In this document: positions 34,941 to 47,075 of the stretch, one piece after another
How the letters are laid out: every line of letters begins with the position of its first letter
How positions within the stretch are numbered: position 1 is the first letter of the stretch
From: Gnetum montanum
Lineage: Eukaryota > Streptophyta > Gnetopsida > Gnetales > Gnetaceae
Assembly (NCBI GenBank): GCA_015680685.1
Contig: MNCI01013809.1
Span: 110,360-174,359 of the forward strand
DNA: 64,000 nt
Reading direction: 5' to 3'
Position numbers and translations under genes: made by a program
The notes under the pieces: model-generated
Told to the model about the DNA's origin: nothing
Database searches by the model: none
The model's input: the letters and a program-made list of their open reading frames with translations, nothing else

Positions 34941-37900
34941 ATGGCACCTAAGGTGAGAGGGAAGAATGCAAAATTGGCCAAGATTGACGAGGTGCAAGGG
35001 AGCCTGCAGCGTGCATCACAGGCAATGGTCGAAGTGAGAGACCCTACGCCTTTAAATCGGTAGGTCATCCCTTGCTTATTCGTGTTACTTTTGCAGTGTT
35101 TATTCTTTTAGCATCATCTGTGTAAATTAAAATTTTAGACTATAGACCTCGCGTTAGCACAAGGGTTTATACACTAGGATCGCGTCTATCGTCGTTGTCA
35201 GGGACAAACCTTGTACTATTGCAAAGGTTTATGCGATTTCGGCATGAATAGCTAAGCGTAATCTATAGATTTTCTGTATTTTAAGCATGCAAATCTGAAT
35301 CTAGACATTGATGTGTTTATTTTTTTCTCTATACAGTATCATGTTAAGACCCATCATAATCATCTTAGATATAGTCGGGGTTTTATGCTATGTAAACCCA
35401 ATCGTACCTAATGTGTCTCCCCCTCAGACTCTGTTGCATGGGAATGTCATATGGTTTCGAAAGGATGTGCTGGAGTTTCTGCAGCTTTTACTACGTAACT
35501 ACAGCATTATTGTATGGTCACACCTATCGAGAGATATTGCTGGCGCCATTCTGGAGCACCCGTTAGTAGGTTCTACGCAGGGAATTTTGGCTTTCTTGAC
35601 AGATGGGGCTCTCGACACTGGTCATCCCCAGGACCGCGAACTTATTGCCAGAGGGTTGAGGTGCTTAAGTTGGATCTAGGAAATAGCTTAGTTTAGCTGT
35701 TACCATGCATAAAACACTTTGTTCGTGGCCCGTCACGTCTTGACTTACTTCCAGAACCCACCAGGCACAGTGTATTATTTAGGGGGATAAGTGGTTTTAT
35801 TGGCGGTATTGTTATTATATGTCTATTGTATGAAGCGTAAGATAAACATATGGGGTATAGTACAGGTTTTCTATCCATGAGAACAAGTTAGTAGACGATG
35901 GTGATACCTTAACTTGGACTGAAACGACAATAAAGGTGTTTACCTCTACTAGCAATGTACGCGTTGGTGTAATGGGGTAGATCAGCTTCGACATTCATGA
36001 GTATCCCACCCGTTACGCTGATGCTTTCAAGAATTGCCAGAATCTCAGGTGGTTACATGACGATTGGACTTTGGATCCGCCCCTTACCATCACAGATGTG
36101 CAGAGGAAACTTCCTCCATTTCCTTTGCCATTTGGACCTAGTAAAGTTGTTGTGTATGTTATTGTTGCATAATGTATTTGTGAATCATGAATGTCACGTA
36201 ATAGTATCTTTTAACATATATCTTGCATGGTTCAGTCAGGGAATCCCGGGAGATTACCCTTACAATTTCTGGCCACGAGGCAAATACCCTTCTCTTTCGC
36301 CTCGGCGACATTAACGAGGCACAACATTGGCTCGGCCATGCGGCGGCCCCAGTTGCGGTGGTTACCAAGCTGCGCCAAGCGAGGCTAATGCACTTATTTT
36401 TGGCCATAACCCCTGATGTCCCCGTCAGTGAAATATTAACCCTGGTCAACTCCTTCAGCGAAAGGGCTGAGCGCTTTTGCACGCGCGTGCATCACGTATG
36501 TGTAAGTTTTGATATTGATGCTTAGCTTTTTGCAGACCTTTTCGACGTCCCCTCTGATGACATTCCCATAGAGGAAAAGGCGAAGAGGAGCCTCGCCTAT
36601 CAGGAGTGGCTAGAGGAGTGGCTAGGGGCCAAGAAGGAGGCTAAGGGGATCCCTTGTGAGAAGATCAAACCAGAGATCGCCAAGACAATTTATCCCCTGT
36701 TCTAGACCTGGGCTTTTCCCAAAACACTCTCGCAGGGGAGGTTCTTCACCATAGAATAGACTCGTATCATGCAGGAGGTTATGGAGGAAGGGACCCAGTT
36801 TGACTAGGCAAGCTACTTTGTTGAGGGGTTATGCGCTGAAATGATCAGGCTTCGCCAAAAGCTTGATTCTCATTTCAACGTGCATTACACCTTCTTCATA
36901 GCTTGCCTTCGGCGTTTTGCCAAATTTTTGGTCATCCAGAGAAATGGGGTCTGGGTGCTGCAGGACCGAGACTATCTATCCAAACCTTGGATTACCCACA
37001 TTTTTGGCACTACCCATGGACAGGATCCCCCGAAAGGGATTGGCAAGTCTCTATCTATAACGACAAGGGATTTGGCGGCATCTCGAGTGCAAGGCCTCGA
37101 TAGCGTAGGTGGGGTGATGCCCACTTACACTGGCGATGCTTCGCGGGGGAAATGCTTGGCAGCTGAAACTGTAGAGCCTTTGGCTCGGTGTAAAAAGCTT
37201 CGCTTAACTGAGGCCTCTGCGGAGCCTGGGAGTGGCACAGGTCGAACCGTGGAAGTCAAAGTTCAACGAAGTAAACCTCCGCCTGGTAAGCTTAAAAGAA
37301 ACGTAGTGAAAGTTATTGTATTACGTAATTTTTATTTAGGATATTTTGAATCGTCTAAATGTGAATGTGATATGAACAGCAAGACATACAGAGCAGTTGA
37401 CCCCTGAGACAGGGGTAGTGATATTAAGTCGTGGCGAAGGGGCCCCAGTTTTGGAAGAAGAGGCCCCAGTTGTTAGGACTAGCGATGCACAGACTCTTGT
37501 CCATGAGGAGAGGGAGGAGGCGGGAATTGTTGACGCACCCCCCACTGTAACCGATAGAGGTAATAAGCATATTGGATGTCTTGAGGAGTTTTGTTAATAA
37601 TTTAGATTTTTGACTAAATTACGCTACAGGTGAAGAAGATGTATCCACGTCTGCCTCTGTGAGCAGAACATGGAGAGAGTTTCTTGACAAATTCACCTTC
37701 ATGGAAGATGTTGTCAGCGATATGATTGAGCGTCTCAAGTGCGTCGACCCTGGAGCTAGTATGTTATAGTTATAATAGGTTTATTTTATTAGAAAGTGGT
37801 AATGTTTCACTTATATTGATAATGTTTTCTGTCAGGAGCTTACCTTCGGTGGGACCCAATAGAGTCCATTGATTTGGACATAGTGGAGCCTCCATCTGAT

Positions 37901-38963
37901 GGGGCGGTCGTGCCACGTAGCATCTATGAGGAGATGCGTAAATGTGTGTTATGCTCGACTCGCTCCTTATGGGAGAGTAAGAGTGTCAATGAAGACCTCT
38001 GGAAAAGGTTGCAGAGGTTAAAGAGGGAGAAGGAGTCTCTGGACAAAGAGGTCGGAGACTTAAAATCGTGATGCGAGTTCCTTCAGGCATGGGCAATGGG
38101 TGAGGAGGACTGGCGCACAGTTGTGATTGACTACTCTCGCTACTGGATTGCAGTCAGGAACAGTGTGCAAACCAGTCGGGAGTTGGTGGAGCAGCGAATG
38201 CAAATAGAGCTGTTATCTTAGAAAAGCCAAGATTGGAAGGATTTTTGCGCAATTGTGTAGGAGTGGGGGCAGAAAGAAAAGGATCACAAACATCTGTATA
38301 AGCGAGAAAGTATCTCTTATCGTCAGCATTGCCATGATTCTGCCGTCGAAGCTCAATCCTTACGGGTATTCCTTGATGTCATTAGCGCGTCTAAATCTTT
38401 TGAGAAGTTTCAGGAGCAGGTGACAGTAAGCGCGTCACCGGAAAGAGAAATGACCCTTCCTGGGGGTGAGACTACTATCCCTACTTTCTTCCCTGATCCA
38501 CCTCACTAGACTAGTGTGGAAAAGGGGAAGGTGAAGGCTGGAGCTGCTATGGGGAATAGCGTATGGTCTGAATTAACAGAAGATGAGATTATGTAGCATC
38601 TATGGGTTGGTTTAGAATAGCTTCCCTTTGTTGCTAAAGCATGACCGTCGCAATTAAGTTTAAACATTATTGAATCTAAATTTTCTGATTATGGTGTCAA
38701 GTCTTTGCTAATGTATCTGCTATATACAGGTACAAGAATTGGAGGGCGAAGGTGAACAGGGTGGGGAACAAGCACAAGAAGAGGAGCGTAATAGTGGAGA
38801 GCATCCTCTTGTGGAGCCAACATTGGAGCAAGGGCCTCATGGGGATGGCATTCCTCACGAAGGAATACCTTCTAGGAAGGACGACCCACTTGAGGACGAT
38901 TTATTAGGCTTGGATCCTGACCTAAGGGATACGGGTGATAGTGGCACCAGGGGGGATGCGTAA
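34941..38963 (+). pseudogene. antisense eight-exon gene of element B (FCP1-like domain, coiled coil, acidic tail)
   Basis: Opposite to gag-pol, between protease and RT. Exons: 34941-35059, 35337-35786, 35866-36140, 36236-37285, 37380-37559, 37630-37758, 37836-38653, 38730-38963. They sum to 3,255 nt, an exact multiple of three (1,084 residues plus TAA), with junction phases 2,2,1,1,1,1,0 identical to the copy in element A. Introns are 70-277 nt; five are GT-AG, while intron 2 (AT at 35787) and intron 7 (TT at 38654) have mutated donors. Exon 1 starts MAPK and is Lys/Arg-rich. Exons 2-3 resemble the FCP1/NIF HAD fold (LDIVGVLC, EFL..LLRNYSIIVWS, NTLFVARH). Exon 4 is unrecognised. Exon 7 has a heptad-like stretch (LWKRLQRLKREKESLDKEV). 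Exon 8 is acidic. About 15 in-frame stops, 12 of them TAG, and no frameshift. Confidence 0.8.
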
Positions 38964-39158
38964 CTGTAACTTACGCAGGATTTTATTAACTGGAATTGAA
39001 CAATAGTTATATGAATGTTGAAAAGACTGGCATTAAGATCTTCTGTATGGTTTTGAATGCTATTTATTTTATTTTTTTTGGTTTTATCTCTTGATTTGCA
39101 ATGCATAAGTGTAGTTGTTAAAGGTCTTGAATAAGTTACGTTGTTGTGAAATAGAATT

Positions 39159-39455
39159 GCTAGTTTAAGGCCATCGCGGGCCATCGTGTAACATTTGCGT
39201 AAGAAACAAATGAACTAGTTTAAGGCCATTGTGGGCCATAACTAGTTTAAAGCCGTTGCGGGCCCTGGCTAGTTTAAGGCCGTTGGGGGCCTTGGCTAGT
39301 TTAAGGCCGTTACGGGCCCTGGCTAGTTTAAGGCCGTTGCGGGCTCTGGCTAGTTTAAGGCCGTTGTAGGCCTTGGCTAGTTTAAGGTCGTTGTGGGCCC
39401 TGGATAGTTTACGGCCATTATGGGCCCTGGCTAGTTTAAGGTCGTTGCGGGCCCT
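39159..39455 (-). repeat. repeat array 1 of element B (27-bp units 3' of protease)
   Basis: Eight units at an exact 27-bp period from 39242 plus two spaced units at 39159 and about 39212. On the minus strand each reads GGCC, six loop bases (CGCAAC and variants), GGCC, then TTAAACTAG. Element A has three such units (48342-48520), more widely spaced. The array lies between the protease stop (39679) and the antisense stop (38963), i.e. at a convergent junction. A 9-residue peptide repeat in one frame is a by-product of the 27-bp period. Confidence 0.85.
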
Positions 39456-39678
39456 CTGCGTAAGTCTAGAAGCGTAATTGATAATACCGTACATTTCTGC
39501 GTAATTGAACTAAAATGATCAACGAGCGTAAATAGCGTATATAAAGAAATGTGAATGGCATAATGAATAGCAAGCGTAAATATGTATGAATACATGAAAG
39601 AAGATTGACAATGCAAACTGCTAAGCGTAAAAGGAAAAATTAGTAAAGATGTAAAAATGGGCGTAAATTCCATTCAGA

Positions 39679-40850
39679 TCAATTACTAATTCGTAATTGT
39701 TTCTTGATGGCTTTTAGGCTCAGTGGTGCATAAGGACGGGGAGGTTTGAAGTCTGACTCTTCCACACCACAGTCCTGAAATGGCAGGTTGGCCCAAGCTA
39801 GACTGTCATCATTCATTTAGATTTGTTCAGGGATTCGAGGATGGGTCTGATCGTCCGATGTTTCTATCTTCGAACCCTGTTCTTCCTCGATATTGTTGAC
39901 AGTCCTGGGGGTGATTTCATCACTGCGTATTACAACCTCTCCCACTGCGTAAGGGAGATGTATCTCCTGATGGATTGGTGATGAAACCGTCCTTAGTTGG
40001 GCTAGCCAGGACCTCCCTAGAATTAAGTTGAACCTGGGCATATCCTCGACTACAAGGAATGTAGCATCCGTTGGGAATTGATCCCCTACCACAAATTCAA
40101 TGCGCACCATTCCCTTGACCTAAAATCATGCTCCATTGAATGACTTTACGCACGTTGTCATTGAGGGACTGATCTGGTCGAGCAGACCCAACCTATCCAC
40201 GATGGGATAAGGGATGACATTTGTAGCTGCGTCGTCATCCACGTGCACCCTCCGGATCCGGTATTGACCAACCCGGATGGTGATAAACATGGGTTTAGTT
40301 GTCACTTAACCTTTCTCAGGATCATCTTTGATGGATTTTTCATGAAAGGTCAACGAGGTAGGTTTAGGTCGATCAGTGTCGGAGGAAAACATGACAACGT
40401 GTATTGCTTCCTCCTCCGCTGGTAAGCTTTTCTCCATAGGTATGGATGTTAGCATGCAGACCATAGCCTCACGGTGTTTTTGAGATGTCATGAGCAGGTC
40501 ATAGAGGCTCAACGTTGTGTTTTTTTGTTTCAGAGCCTGTTTGACCTATGTAAATACATCGAGCAGGTCCCATTCTTTACTGGCTTGTTTGTCCCCCCTT
40601 TCTTCTTCCATTTGCCCCAAGAGACAGATCTCCTGGGGTGGAACAGCGTTGGTCGGAGGGTTGCTCTTTTTTTTGCCGAGGGTGGGTGGCTGTGTTTCTG
40701 CACCCTTGTCCTGCCCAGGAGGCGCAGATGAAGGTACAGAGGCCAAAGGCCTGAGCCTAGAGAAGCCTAGCATAAGGTGATTTTTTGCGGCATTACTAGA
40801 TGCCTCCCCTTCCTTTTGTGTATTAGGTGATGGTTGGTGACTTATGTTAG
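39679..40850 (-). pseudogene. element B protease region
   Basis: Minus-strand frame ending TGA at 39679. It contains a lead with SLYDLLMTSQKHREAMV, then the protease domain: RRVHVDDDAATNVIPY, where the active site reads D-D-D in place of D-x-G, and a C-terminal NLILGRSWLAQLR block that fits the ILGR.WL signature of the family. The mutated Gly makes this copy inactive. Several stops interrupt the lead. It is continuous with gag, as in element A. Confidence 0.75.
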
Positions 40851-42853
40851 AGGCTTGCCCCTACGTAAAAGGGGCAGCTGGCGATTTTGGCACCCTGAGA
40901 ATGAAAGGCACCTTAGGTGTGGACGTGGACATGGCCACGGCTTTACTGTTACTGGGAGGCTGAGTTGAATCTGGAGAAGGTGCGCGAATGATGAAGGGTG
41001 GCCTTGAGGCACCACTAGCTGCCGGTGAAAAGCTTGTACCCCTTGGTGAGTTGGCAGGTACACGCAAAACAAAAGGTTGTTTGGGCGGTACTTTCCTCTC
41101 ACTGTCCGTACTCACCACGTTGATTGTGTAGGGTGCATTGTTTGCATTTAATGGATCTTGGTACACGTGCAACGCCTGGTTTTTCGGATGCGTTCGACTA
41201 CTACTGTCTAGTTTCAAATGACCATCGTCGATCATGCGTTGAATGTCATCTTTCAACGCCTAGCAGTAATCTGTGTCGTGATCACAAAACTGGTGGTAGT
41301 CATAGAAACGGTCCAGCCTGAAAGACCTCGGAACTAGTGGTTCGTCAGGTAGGGCTAAAGAAGGATTCTTTAGCAATTCACAATGACGCCTGTCACGCTT
41401 CAGAGCTTCCTCGGATACCTTCTTAGGCTGAATGTATCCTACCCCTAATAGTTGCTTCAACAGTTCCGAATGTTTGATAGGAAGGGCTGCATACTTTGAG
41501 CGATCTTTACGCTCAAAGTTTGGTTTTTTGCTGGGGGGCTTATCAGCGGCAGATGTGTCTTGGCTGGTGCTGCTCGCACTAGCCGTGGTCTCGGGTGATG
41601 CCATAGGTGCCTTCTTGTTTTTTTTCTTAGCACCCTCAGCCAATGCAGCTACTGTCGTTGTTGTTGTTTTACCCTTATCCTTTCCTTTGTTGTTAGCATT
41701 TTTGTAGGTGACATACGCCGAGTCTTTGCTAGCCTCCGCAACATCTTGGATGCTTTTAGTCTAGGTGAAGGCCTGATATAAGGAGCTAGGGGAAAGATAA
41801 TACAACTTAGATTTGATAAAATCATTAACTACTCCTTTGAATATGGCCAGCAAATGGGCCTCCGCGATTGGCTCACGAATTTCATTCAAAGTAGCACTCC
41901 ACCGTTGTATGAACTTTTGTACTGTTTCGAGCGGGTCTTGTTTCACTCCCATAAGCCGATCTAATGTGACCTCCAGCTTTAGGTTGTATTTAAAGCGAGT
42001 CAAGAGCTGTTTCAAAAGCTCTTCCAAGGTTGAGATGGAAGAGCGAGAGAGGGCTCGATACCAATCCAAAGCTTTCCCTCCCAGAGACATCGCAAAGACA
42101 CGGATGATTGTGTGAGGCCACTGCTGTAACAACAAAGATTTGGATCTAAAGGTAACCAGGTGAGCGTTGGGATCTCCCTCCCCATTATATTTAGTGAAAT
42201 GGGGTATGGACATCCCTGGGGGCAATGACAGCATGGGGACCGCTAGATTAATGGGATCATCTTGATAGAAATCCATGATCTGGATAGTGTCTGAGACAAC
42301 GGCCTTAAGGCGTCTAACCTCCTCGGTGAGGGTCTGAATAAGTAAGAATGCTTGATCTAAGCCTGTAGATGAAGATGCTTGAGCAGGTGGAGTAGGGGGT
42401 TGAGCTGGAAGAGCGGTGCTAGGGAGTGGAAATGGAGAAATGGCTTGACTAGTAGGTGGTGTAGCAGGGATCCCCACGGACAAAGCTACCTGCGAAGGCC
42501 ACCACCCACCGGGTTGAACAGAGAGATTAGCCACCGCCGGCTATGTGGCATAGGGATAGGGATATTGTGGGACCATATGCGGAACATGCGTTGCAGGTGT
42601 AGCGAAGGGTTGCACACCATATATCGCAGACTAGTTATGTTGTGCCGCGGGGATGATCCACTGACTTGGGGAGGGCTGTTGGACAGATGTCTGTGGTTGA
42701 ACGATGGCTGTGATCTGTTGGGTTGGAGGGGGCAGCAGCGATAAAGTTTGCACCAGGCGAGTTGTAGATATGGTTTGGGGTTGGATCTAAGGGATGAAAT
42801 AAGGTGCGATGGATGCAGGGACCATTGACGGAATGCTGATTACGCGTGGTGAT
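40851..42853 (-). pseudogene. element B gag, distal part (downstream of element A insertion)
   Basis: Continues the gag frame cut by element A. Domains in order: a Pro/Gln-rich linker (42850-42400), the capsid-like region with SIPHFTKYNGEGDPNAHL, LGGKALDWYRAL and a KLYYLSPSSLYQAF end (42400-41760), a Lys-rich linker, then FYDYHQFCDHDTDYCWALK, an H/C-rich variant of the zinc knuckle typical of Tat gags (C or Y-x2-H-x3-x-H-x4-C), followed by a Pro/Ser-rich tail with FILRVP and FIIRAP repeats. Interrupted by a few stops (41761 TAG, 41257 TAG). Confidence 0.8.
42849..42853. repeat. target-site duplication of element A, left copy
   Basis: GTGAT, repeated at 59735-59739. Both copies lie within gag of element B, and removing A plus one copy rejoins the B gag sequence. 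Confidence 0.9.
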
Positions 42854-43455
42854 TGAAACACCGTGAAAATTATGAGTCGGCCTCAGGCAAAGATTCGCAA
42901 TTCAAGCGAGAGCACGCATCAGCTTTGTTCAAGGATAAGTTTACGCTCTATTACGCACAGCAGCGTAATGAGCGTAATAAGCTCCAAAATAGTCAAAGGC
43001 AAAGGCTAGAAAAGGGCAATAGTTCGACACTTTTTCTCATGGCGCGTGGATAACTTGTCTTTACACTCATTACGCGGCGGTCCGTACCATTGCATATTTC
43101 ATCACTAAGGCTAGGCATTATTTACACTTCGTTACGCGCAACTGCGTAGTGAGCGTAAGTTAGACATTGTCTATGCTTTGTTACGCGCAGCTGCGTAGTG
43201 AGCGTAAAACAATTTTGAGCCTATTGCTTTTATACCGGATTACGCTCATACACGTAACACAACGCAAATGAGTGTAATACGGCCTGAAAGCAATTAAAGC
43301 ACGCTCAACATATACTTGCTCTTCACATGCACAACACGCAAACGAGCATGTTGTGCGTACTCACAGTCTGACTTAAAATGGTCATGTCAACAGAACCTGA
43401 AATATCCGGGACCCACGTCATCAGGGTTGTGCCTTTTCCATGGAGCGTTGTGGCC

Positions 43456-43463
43456 TATAAATA
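43456..43463 (+). promoter_or_regulatory. TATA box in 5' LTR of element A
   Basis: TATAAATA in GTGGCCTATAAATACCTCAG, conserved in the 3' LTR (58921-58928). GCGTAA inverted repeats lie upstream. Confidence 0.7.
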
Positions 43464-43581
43464 CCTCAGTTGACAAAGATACAAGGGTTGGCAAATCAGA
43501 GAAGCAGAGGCATTTTTCTGAGCACCAGAGCATTTATCACTTTGAGCGGCAGAAAATCAAAAGGGAAAGAGCATTTTCTGA

Positions 43582-43602
43582 NNNNNNNNNNNNNNNNNNN
43601 NN
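43582..43602. other. assembly gap (N) inside 5' LTR of element A
   Basis: Twenty-one N between CATTTTCTGA and GCCCAGTTTGCAGG. The same words are about 174 bp apart in the 3' LTR (59046-59220), so the gap hides roughly that much sequence. Confidence 0.85.
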
Positions 43603-44123
43603 GCCCAGTTTGCAGGCCTTACCAGTCAGAAACAGTTGATCGGCAGACCTCAGAGCTTGACCATCCTTGCATCCCAGCTTTGGCCTACGAGGTAGATCGG
43701 ACTTCTGTTTGGACAGTTTCCTTGTTGTTTTGTGCTCATTTTTTACATCAAGTTATCGGGGGTCTTTCCCATTGTAACGTAACATACATTCTTTCAAAAA
43801 TCGAAACATAGATATTTGAAAATCACGCGTTTCTCTCTTGATTAGCGTCTCTTCGGCGTGTTTGACGTTATCAGCGTAGCGATCCATCCACATCATTTTC
43901 CTCCCGTTTCACGATCCCTCGAATCAAATCGCAACAAGCAAAGATCTGTAATCTTCATTATTTTACTGACCCGTAAGTCCCTATCTGATCGACAAGATCG
44001 TTCAGGGTGCCGTGGATTCTCTTTTTCCAGCATAGCCCTCGCGTGGATCTGTGGTCAAAACTGTATACAAGGAATCTCGGTCGGTATTTCCAGCTGCCGA
44101 CGTTTTCTGTCGTTACAGTTTTT

Positions 44124-44140
44124 TGGCGCTAGAAGGAGGG
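44124..44140 (+). promoter_or_regulatory. primer binding site of element A
   Basis: TGGCGCTAGAAGGAGGG, six bases after the LTR. Element B has TGGCACTAGAAGGAGGG at the same distance (60583-60599 on minus). TGG at the start pairs with a tRNA CCA end. I cannot assign the tRNA with certainty. Confidence 0.65.
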
Positions 44141-44365
44141 CTTGAACCTCCAATCCAAATATTTCGGGTAGCCCTGGTAGTGATCCATACCCTAAAACCA
44201 TAGACATAATACCTCTAAGGAAGTCTACGGTCAATCGCGTGGTATAGATTGGTCGCAAGGACGGTTTCTTTGAAATCCTACAGGGTAGAAAGCCTTTTTG
44301 TGCTTTTTGTTGCCAGCCATTTTCTTTTAGATCTGATTACCAATCACCGTTGACTTCATCGATCA

Positions 44366-47075
44366 ATGGATTCCTTCTACTCAAACACAACCGCCATGGT
44401 TACCACCGATCTGGGTGTCGCACCTATCAATCCTACGGCAGTCACAGGACCTCAGGGACCATTGCACTGTTCATTGAGGCTTCAGGGAAAAGAGCCTATC
44501 TTCATGATTATAACCCCTGAAGAATACAACTTCATATGCGTTAAGATCCAGGCGCGGCTGGCTCTCAGTCGAGCCAAGCTCGAAGCGAAGCGAAACTTTG
44601 AGGTGCTCCATCAGGGGGGCTATGATTTTAAGCCAACATCCTACGACATAATCCCCTTGACCGAACACCAATATGAACTTATCGCACAGTTGGTCATGGA
44701 CAAAGGCCAGACTTCACAAGCTGTTGTGGAGCCCCAGCACAGGGAAGAGGAAGAGGATGAATTCGCGGCTCTATCGGAACATTCGTTTCATACTCTGACA
44801 CCCCACACGTACGTGAATCCGTTGTGCCCTTTCAACGGAAAGGCAGCCTCTCTGGACTCAGCCATGACTGCACAGATGCAAATCCCTATCCTTCCGCAGG
44901 CTAACACGCAGCCATCTGGGTTGCAAGCACAAATACTACACCATAACACGGGGGTGGTTCCGTCACCACAGGTACTTAGTATCCCAGCGGTGATCCCGGT
45001 GACCACCGCACCCCATTTCATCCCGCAGATACAACCCCATAACGTATCTGCAACACGCCCGGCCCAGGCCTCGTCACTTCCACATCCACAAACTCAACAG
45101 ATGCCCGCAATTGCTCAGCCACAAACATACATCCAACAGCCTGCCGCAGGTTACTGGGCCAACCCGGCCATGCAATATACTCAGTCTGTGGTGTATGGCG
45201 TGCAGCCCCCGTTTGTACCTGCGGCGCAAGTTCCACAGAGGATCCCGCAGTATACCTATCCCTATCTTGTGTAGCAGGTGACTGCCAACCCCTCTGCGCA
45301 AGCCAGTGGGTGGTGATCTTCGCAGGCTCCCCTGCCTGCTGGGATCCCTGCCCTACCAGCAGCCAGCCAGCCTCTCCCGTGGTTTCCGTTTCCTCAAGCC
45401 GCCCCCCAGTCTAGCCTCCTGCGCCTGCTGCGTAGGCACCTCCGTCAACGGGTCTGGACCAAGCCTTCCAGCTTATACAGACCCTCACTGAGGAGGTCCA
45501 ACGCCTTAAAGCCGCTGGATCTAATACTATTCAGATCATGGACTTTTACTAGGATGATCCGATTAGTTCAGCATTCCCTATGCTGTCGTTACCGCCGGGG
45601 ATGTCCCTACCTCATTTTACCAAGTACAATGGGGAGGGAGATCCCAATGCTCACCTTGTCACGTTTAGATCTAAGTCCTTGTTGCATCAACAGTGGCCAC
45701 ACACTATCATCTGCGTCTTTGCGATGTCGTTAACAGGGAAAGCATTGGATTGGCACCGAGCCCTCCCACGCTCCTCCATCTCAAACTTGGAAGAGCTGCT
45801 GACCTAGTTTGTGACCCGCTTCAAATACAATTTGAAGCCGGAAGTCACACTGGATTAGCTCATGGGGGTGAAACAAGACCCGCTCGAGCCCGTCTAAAAG
45901 TTTATACAGCGCTGGAATGCCACCTTGAACGAGATCCGCGAGCTGATCGCAGATTCACATATGCTGGCTATGTTCAAGGGAGCAGTCAATGACTTCATTA
46001 AGTCAAAGCTGTATTACCTTTCCCCGAGTAATTTACATCAGGCCTTCACACAAGTTAGGAGCATCCAAGATGCTGCGGAGGCCAGCAAAGACCCGACATA
46101 TGTCGCCTACAAGAACACACACAACAAGGCCAAAGACAAGGGTAAGGCGGCAACAACGATAGTAGCCGCGCTGACTGAAAATGCAAAGAACAAGAACAAG
46201 AAGGCACCCATAACAGTGCCTCCCGAGGCCACAGCTGGTGCTGGCACCAGCCAAACCACAGCTGCCCCTGAAGGTCCCCCCAGCCAAAGCCAAATTTTGA
46301 GCGTAAAGATCATTCAAAATATGCGGCTTTACCTGTAAAGCATTCTGAATTGCTGAAACAACTATTAGCAGCAGGGCACATTCAACCTAAGAAGGTGTCC
46401 GAGGAAGCCCTGAAGCATCACAGACATCACTGTGAACTGCTGAAGGACCCTTCTTTAGCCTTACCTAATGAACCAGCAGTTCCGAGATCTTTCCGGCTAG
46501 ACCGTTTCTGTGACTACCACTAGATGTGTGGTCACGACATGGATTACTGCTGGGCGTTGAAGGATGACATTCAGCGCATGATCGATGAAGGTCATCTAAA
46601 ATTAGACAACAGTAACCCGACGCGTTCAGAAAATCAAACACTGCATGTATATAAGGACCCGTTGAATGCAAACTACGATCCTTATACAATTACTATGGTG
46701 AGTACGGATGGTGAGTGTAAGGGACCGCCAAAACAGCCTTTTTTTTTGCGCGTGCCCACCAGCTCACCAAGGGGGCCAACTACTTCAGCGGCAGCCAGTG
46801 GGGTCTCATGGCCACCTTTCATCATACGAGCACCTTCCCAGGTACGCCCTCAGTCGCGCGGTAGCACTCAAGCCGCAGCTCCATCTGCGCCCACGCCTAG
46901 AGCACCCTTCATTATCAGGGCGCCGGGACCACGGCTTGCTTCTCTCATGCAGGGGTAGACCTTCGGTCAAAATAACCAGTCATCGCCTCCTAAGAAAAAG
47001 GAGGAGGACACTACAATCAATGCTACAAAAGACCACCTTACGCTCGGCTTCCCTAAGCCTAGGCCCCTAGCCTCT
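44366..47075 (+). pseudogene. element A gag
   Basis: Starts MDSFYSNTTAM at 44366, the equivalent of MDSSYTTTAAM in element B. First open piece to 45274: an N-terminal region with a TPEEYNFICVK motif, then a Pro/Gln-rich linker. The capsid-like region (45580-46050) matches element B (HFTKYNGEGDPNAHL, GKALDWHRAL, KLYYLSPSNLHQAF). A Lys-rich linker follows, then the H/C zinc-knuckle variant (CDYH.MCGHDMDYCWALK, about 46510-46560) and a Pro-rich tail. Damage: frame changes near 45410 and 46285, TAG at 45272, 45437, 45549 and 45805, TAA near 45894 and TAG at 46956. Most stops sit where B has Gln. Confidence 0.85.

Larger units (their letters stand above)
42854..44117 (+). repeat. 5' LTR of element A
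   Basis: Starts TGAAACACCG and ends CGTTACA; matched by 58319-59734. It is 152 bp shorter only because about 174 bp are replaced by 21 N at 43582-43602. Confidence 0.92.

Noticed and set aside
39242-39455. Possible CRISPR array
   Set aside because: Units abut at 27 bp with no spacers, inside a plant retrotransposon; simple tandem repeat.
39165-39494. Protein with nine-residue repeats (NGLKLARAR)
   Set aside because: By-product of a 27-bp DNA repeat; no counterpart in element A, where spacing is about 70 bp.
43582-43602. Real deletion in the 5' LTR of element A
   Set aside because: The length difference between LTRs equals the sequence replaced by N, so it is an assembly gap.
44124-44152. 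tRNA gene or tRNA fragment after the LTR
   Set aside because: Only T-arm and acceptor complement are present, in the primer-site position; no D or anticodon arms.
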